A DNA stretch of 64,000 nt, from the NCBI GenBank assembly GCA_000769715.1, contig JROS01000009.1, positions 1 to 64,000 of the forward strand, in the 5' to 3' direction. Made by a program: the position numbers and the translations under genes. Positions 61,316 to 64,000 of the stretch are shown here, one piece after another. The notes beneath the pieces were generated by a model. That model worked only from the letters and a program-made list of their open reading frames with translations. It did not search any database and was not told where the DNA came from. Source of the DNA: Desulfobulbus sp. Tol-SR (lineage in GTDB: Bacteria; Desulfobacterota; Desulfobulbia; Desulfobulbales; Desulfocapsaceae). Within the stretch, counting starts at the first letter, position 1. Every line of letters starts with the position of its first letter.

Positions 61316-62566
61316 TCAGCCGATCCGCCTGAACACCGCGCAGGCGTTGCAGCCGCCGAAGCCGAAGGCGTTTTTCAGTACATGCTCCTGGACCACCGCC
61401 CTGGCCCCCTCGGCGACGCAGTCGATCGCCATCTCCGGGTCCGGCCGGTGATTGATGGTCGGCAGCACCACCCCCTCCTCCATCCCCCGCAGGGCGAGGA
61501 TGGTCTCGATCGCGCTCGATGCCCCCATCGCATGGCCGATCTGCGACTTGTTGGCGCTGACCGGCGGCAGGGCGCCGGCAAAGACCTGGGTGAGGGCGTC
61601 GTATTCGACCTGGTCGCCGACCCGGGTGGAGGTGGCGTGGGCGTTGACGGCGGCGATGTCCGCCGGCTGCAGCCCGGCATCCTGGAGGGCGTCGACCATG
61701 CACTGGCGGATGGTGTCGACGTAGGGGACGACGAAGTGATGGGCGTCGCTGGTCATCCCCCAGCCGGCCAGTTCGATGACGAACCGCAGGCCGTGGGCCA
61801 TAGCGAATTCCCGGCTGGCGAGGATGATCGACCCCGCCCCCTCCGAGATGACGAAACCGCGCCGGTCCAGGGAAAAGGGCCGGCTCGCCTTCTCCGGCGG
61901 CTGCTCCTCCTCGCCCTGTCTGGGGTTGAAGACGCCGTTCATGGTATGGAAGCCGGCGACGATCGGCTCGACCAGGGCGCAGTCGACCGCCCCGCAGATG
62001 ACCACATCGGCCCGGTTCAGGGCCAGCAGCATGGCGCCGGTGAGGATCGAGGTCAGGCCGGTGGCGCAGGCGGTGATCGTGGCGATGATCGGTCCCCGGG
62101 CCCCGGTCTGCATCGCGATCTTGCCGCCGATCATGTTGATGCAGGAATTGGGATTGGCGTAAGGGTGGGGGAGGCGGTTCTCTCCCTGCAGTCGCCGGTC
62201 GGCGGTCAGTACGGCGTCGATGCCGCCGACGGCCGAACTGTAGGTGACCGCCACCCGGGGAGCGATGGCCGGGGTGATCTCGATGCCGCTCCGCCCCAGG
62301 GCCCGGGCCGCCGACAGCATGCCGTACCTGAACACCGGCGAGTGCCACGCCGCCTGGTGCCGGGCGGTCAGGAAGGGGTAGGGTTCATGGTCGATATCCG
62401 GCATCTGGCCGGCGATGCGCACCGGGAAATCGTCTTTGAGCGGGAAGCGGGTCAACGGGCCGATGCCGCTCTTGCCGGCCACGGCCTGCCGCCACTGCCC
62501 ATCGAGATCGCTGCCGAGCGGCGAGATCGCGTCGTAGCCGACGATGACTGCCCTTTTCGCTTTCAT
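61316..62566 (-). CDS. Beta-ketoacyl-ACP synthase, cluster copy 2
   Basis: 416-aa KAS. Catalytic Cys in TITACATGLTSI, His in NAHATSTRVGD, and His with Lys in ANKSQIGHAMGAS. AVIVGYDAISPLGSD is the N-terminus. Unlike a chain-length-factor, the active-site Cys is kept, so this is a second active KS and not a KS/CLF pair. It shows only general similarity to copy 1. SD GGGGGCG before ATG 62566. Confidence 0.93.
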   Translation of the reverse strand: MKAKRAVIVGYDAISPLGSDLDGQWRQAVAGKSGIGPLTRFPLKDDFPVRIAGQMPDIDHEPYPFLTARHQAAWHSPVFRYGMLSAARALGRSGIEITPAIAPRVAVTYSSAVGGIDAVLTADRRLQGENRLPHPYANPNSCINMIGGKIAMQTGARGPIIATITACATGLTSILTGAMLLALNRADVVICGAVDCALVEPIVAGFHTMNGVFNPRQGEEEQPPEKASRPFSLDRRGFVISEGAGSIILASREFAMAHGLRFVIELAGWGMTSDAHHFVVPYVDTIRQCMVDALQDAGLQPADIAAVNAHATSTRVGDQVEYDALTQVFAGALPPVSANKSQIGHAMGASSAIETILALRGMEEGVVLPTINHRPDPEMAIDCVAEGARAVVQEHVLKNAFGFGGCNACAVFRRIG

Positions 62567-62581
62567 AACGCGCCCCCGACT

Positions 62582-63580
62582 CTACCAGGGGATGAAGCGG
62601 TACAGCTTGGCGAACATCTCGTAGACCTCGACCCAGTTCTGGAGGTCGACGGTGGAGTTCATGTGCGCCCGCTTGTTGACCATGACCCAGCTCATGTGGG
62701 CGGCACCGTCCTTGCAGGTGGAGCAGGCCCGCGTTTCCGAGGTGCAGCAGCGGTGCATGGTCTTCAGATCGGAGGCCCAGCGGATGAAATTGGTCAGCCG
62801 CCGGGGCCGGGATTCACGCCGGTCAAGGGCAGAGGTGACCGACGGGCATTCCATCCAGCCGAACTTCCGTCCGCCCATCTCGCCGGTGGTGATGATCCGG
62901 TGATAATATTTCGAGGAGATCATCGTCTCCGGATAGCAGTCGAGCATCGCGTCCATCTCCTCGCGGACGGCCGCCAGTTCCTCCGGCCGCCAGGAGAAGC
63001 CGTCGACCCCTTCGTCGTTGGAGAGCAACTGGACGTGGACCTTGAGGCCGACGTCTTTGATCTTGCGGATGATCGTCTCGGTCTTGCCCAGCTGTTTCGG
63101 GGTGATGGTGTAGAGGTAGTAGGCGTTCGGATCGCCGGCGTAATTGGCGCTCGAGATCCGGAAGGTATCCTTGCCCCGGAGGATCTTCTCGTCCTCGGCG
63201 TCCCCCCACAGGGAGATGCCGACCATCAGATCGGGGAAACGCTCCCGCGGCACCTTGATCTGGCCGTTGGTGGCGCAGAAGGTCGGGAGGCGGCGGTAAA
63301 ACGCCTCGATCCGGTCGAGGCAGAGGGTGGGTTCGCCGCCGATCAGGATGGCGAGGTTGACCCCGCGCGCCATCTCGCTTTCGACGAAGGCGTGCCAGCG
63401 AGTGATGTCCTTTTCCTCCGCGGCGGCCTGGTGCTCGCCGGAGGAGAAGAAGAAGCAGCCCTTGCAGCGCAGGTTGCAGCGATCGGTGACATCGTAGATG
63501 GAACTGCGGATATTGAGCTTCGATATCCGCTTGTATCGTTCATACCAGTGGTCATCGAGAAGAGAACTGACTGTTTTCAT
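62582..63580 (-). CDS. Radical SAM protein of the lipid/PKS-like cluster
   Basis: 332-aa radical SAM enzyme. The cluster motif CNLRCKGCFF (CX3CX2C) lies near residue 36; GGEPTLCLDRIEAF and MVGISLWGD follow. A SPASM-like tail carries WMECPSVTSAL and RCCTSETRACSTCKDGAA. Upstream frame is open but ATG 63580 gives a family-like N-terminus (STLLDDHWYER region). It is paralogous to the partial gene at the window edge. Substrate unknown. Confidence 0.88.
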   Translation of the reverse strand: MKTVSSLLDDHWYERYKRISKLNIRSSIYDVTDRCNLRCKGCFFFSSGEHQAAAEEKDITRWHAFVESEMARGVNLAILIGGEPTLCLDRIEAFYRRLPTFCATNGQIKVPRERFPDLMVGISLWGDAEDEKILRGKDTFRISSANYAGDPNAYYLYTITPKQLGKTETIIRKIKDVGLKVHVQLLSNDEGVDGFSWRPEELAAVREEMDAMLDCYPETMISSKYYHRIITTGEMGGRKFGWMECPSVTSALDRRESRPRRLTNFIRWASDLKTMHRCCTSETRACSTCKDGAAHMSWVMVNKRAHMNSTVDLQNWVEVYEMFAKLYRFIPW

Positions 63581-63597
63581 GGCGGTTTGGGGAGATT

Positions 63598-64000
63598 CTA
63601 ATGGCTGGCCGGCGGGACGACGGGATGATCGCAGAGATTCGGTCCTTTTGTATAGCCGTGCATCCATACGGCGAGATAGGTATCGACATAGTCCAGCCAG
63701 GCGGCAAAGGTCTCCGGATCGGTGGCGTGGCGGAACATCCTGGCAGTCACTACGGCGCTACCGGCGGCATAGTGGCGGCAATCGCGGCAGTCGGTGTCGG
63801 GTACGCAGCAGGCGGCGGCGCGATCCCACTGCAGGTCGGTGCGATACTGGCGGAACGATCGGCCGAGGCCGATGGCGGTCGACGGGTTCCGCCGGGGATA
63901 CGGGCAGGAGAACAGGTCGTGCAGGCCCAGGGCATGGGTATGGGCGACGATGTTGTAGGCCGAGAAGAGGACGGTCCGGGGATGGTCGTGCAGCAACTCG
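63598..64000 (-). CDS. Radical SAM-like C-terminal fragment, cut by window end
   Basis: Open to the window edge; 133 C-terminal residues visible. The tail AACCVPDTDCRDCRHYAAGSAVV...MFRHATDPETFAAWLDYVDTYLAVW aligns with the tail of the adjacent radical SAM protein (CC-x4-C-x2-C, AA, F..W..V..YL). The radical SAM core itself lies outside, so the assignment is by similarity to the neighbour only. It is upstream in the same operon. Confidence 0.7.
   Translation of the reverse strand, partial: ELLHDHPRTVLFSAYNIVAHTHALGLHDLFSCPYPRRNPSTAIGLGRSFRQYRTDLQWDRAAACCVPDTDCRDCRHYAAGSAVVTARMFRHATDPETFAAWLDYVDTYLAVWMHGYTKGPNLCDHPVVPPASH

Noticed and set aside
60021-62348. Single 775-codon ketosynthase including an upstream extension
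   Set aside because: Only the part from 61286 on matches a KS; the extension lies antiphase over the second ketosynthase gene.
61274-63601. 775-codon plus-strand frame over ketosynthase and radical SAM genes
   Set aside because: Antisense shadow without motifs.
1-64000. CRISPR array, rRNA operon, riboswitch or phage module
   Set aside because: No regularly spaced repeats, rRNA sequence, recognisable aptamer or phage structural genes seen on reading both strands.

Overview
The window is a GC-rich bacterial chromosome segment, probably from a Gram-negative, sulfate-reducer-like member of the Desulfobacterota (Desulfobulbales or a relative). This placement is inference from gene content: LptA/LptB with sigma-54, a LetAB outer-membrane lipid-transport pair, a GatB amidotransferase subunit, class II DAHP synthase, a TRAP transporter with a TatT lipoprotein, an argBDFGH cluster joined to dapF-dapA-dapB, and a fructose-6-phosphate-aldolase-type transaldolase. 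No rRNA or other taxonomic marker lies in the window.

Layout. 1-5 kb: 3' end of nadB, a glycine-zipper lipoprotein, tRNA-Glu and tRNA-Lys behind a clear sigma-70 promoter, and an RdgC-like gene in two reading frames. 3.6-10.5 kb: gatB-radC-hemW, then a CYTH protein and an EI24 membrane protein on the other strand, then radA with small membrane proteins. 10.6-15 kb: a cyclase-like/cNMP-binding fusion, a DegP-type protease and class II DAHP synthase. 15-20 kb: a tightly coupled letA-letB-HsdR_N-like operon. 20-22 kb: prmA, rsmE, hpt. 22-26 kb: a four-gene TRAP transporter operon. 26-29 kb: lptA-lptB-rpoN. 29-39 kb: arginine and diaminopimelate/lysine biosynthesis, folK. 39-41 kb: a YHS/TRASH-like protein, transaldolase, lytic transglycosylase and tRNA-Leu.

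41-50 kb is an accessory region full of scars. A tRNA-Leu-proximal integrase start is fused into a truncated Sir2 gene. An HsdR 3' relic is fused to a truncated secreted-protein gene. An IS3 transposase relic carries an internal deletion. A DUF2145 gene is flanked by two paralogous low-complexity secreted proteins. A radical SAM/SPASM gene, disrupted by an apparent one-base insertion, lies beside an unrecognised 156-aa protein.

50-53.6 kb holds a divergent LysR/MFS pair and a divergent Rrf2/FMN-protein pair with a visible operator-like dyad. From 53.6 kb to the right edge runs a minus-strand cluster, cut by the window end: two paralogous radical SAM proteins, two active-looking ketosynthases, a hot-dog thioesterase, a stand-alone PKS-type dehydratase, a GT25-like glycosyltransferase, an MMPL exporter fused to a methyltransferase, and a polysaccharide deacetylase. 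Together these suggest synthesis and export of an unusual acyl, polyene or glycolipid product. It is the best candidate in the window for an undescribed system.
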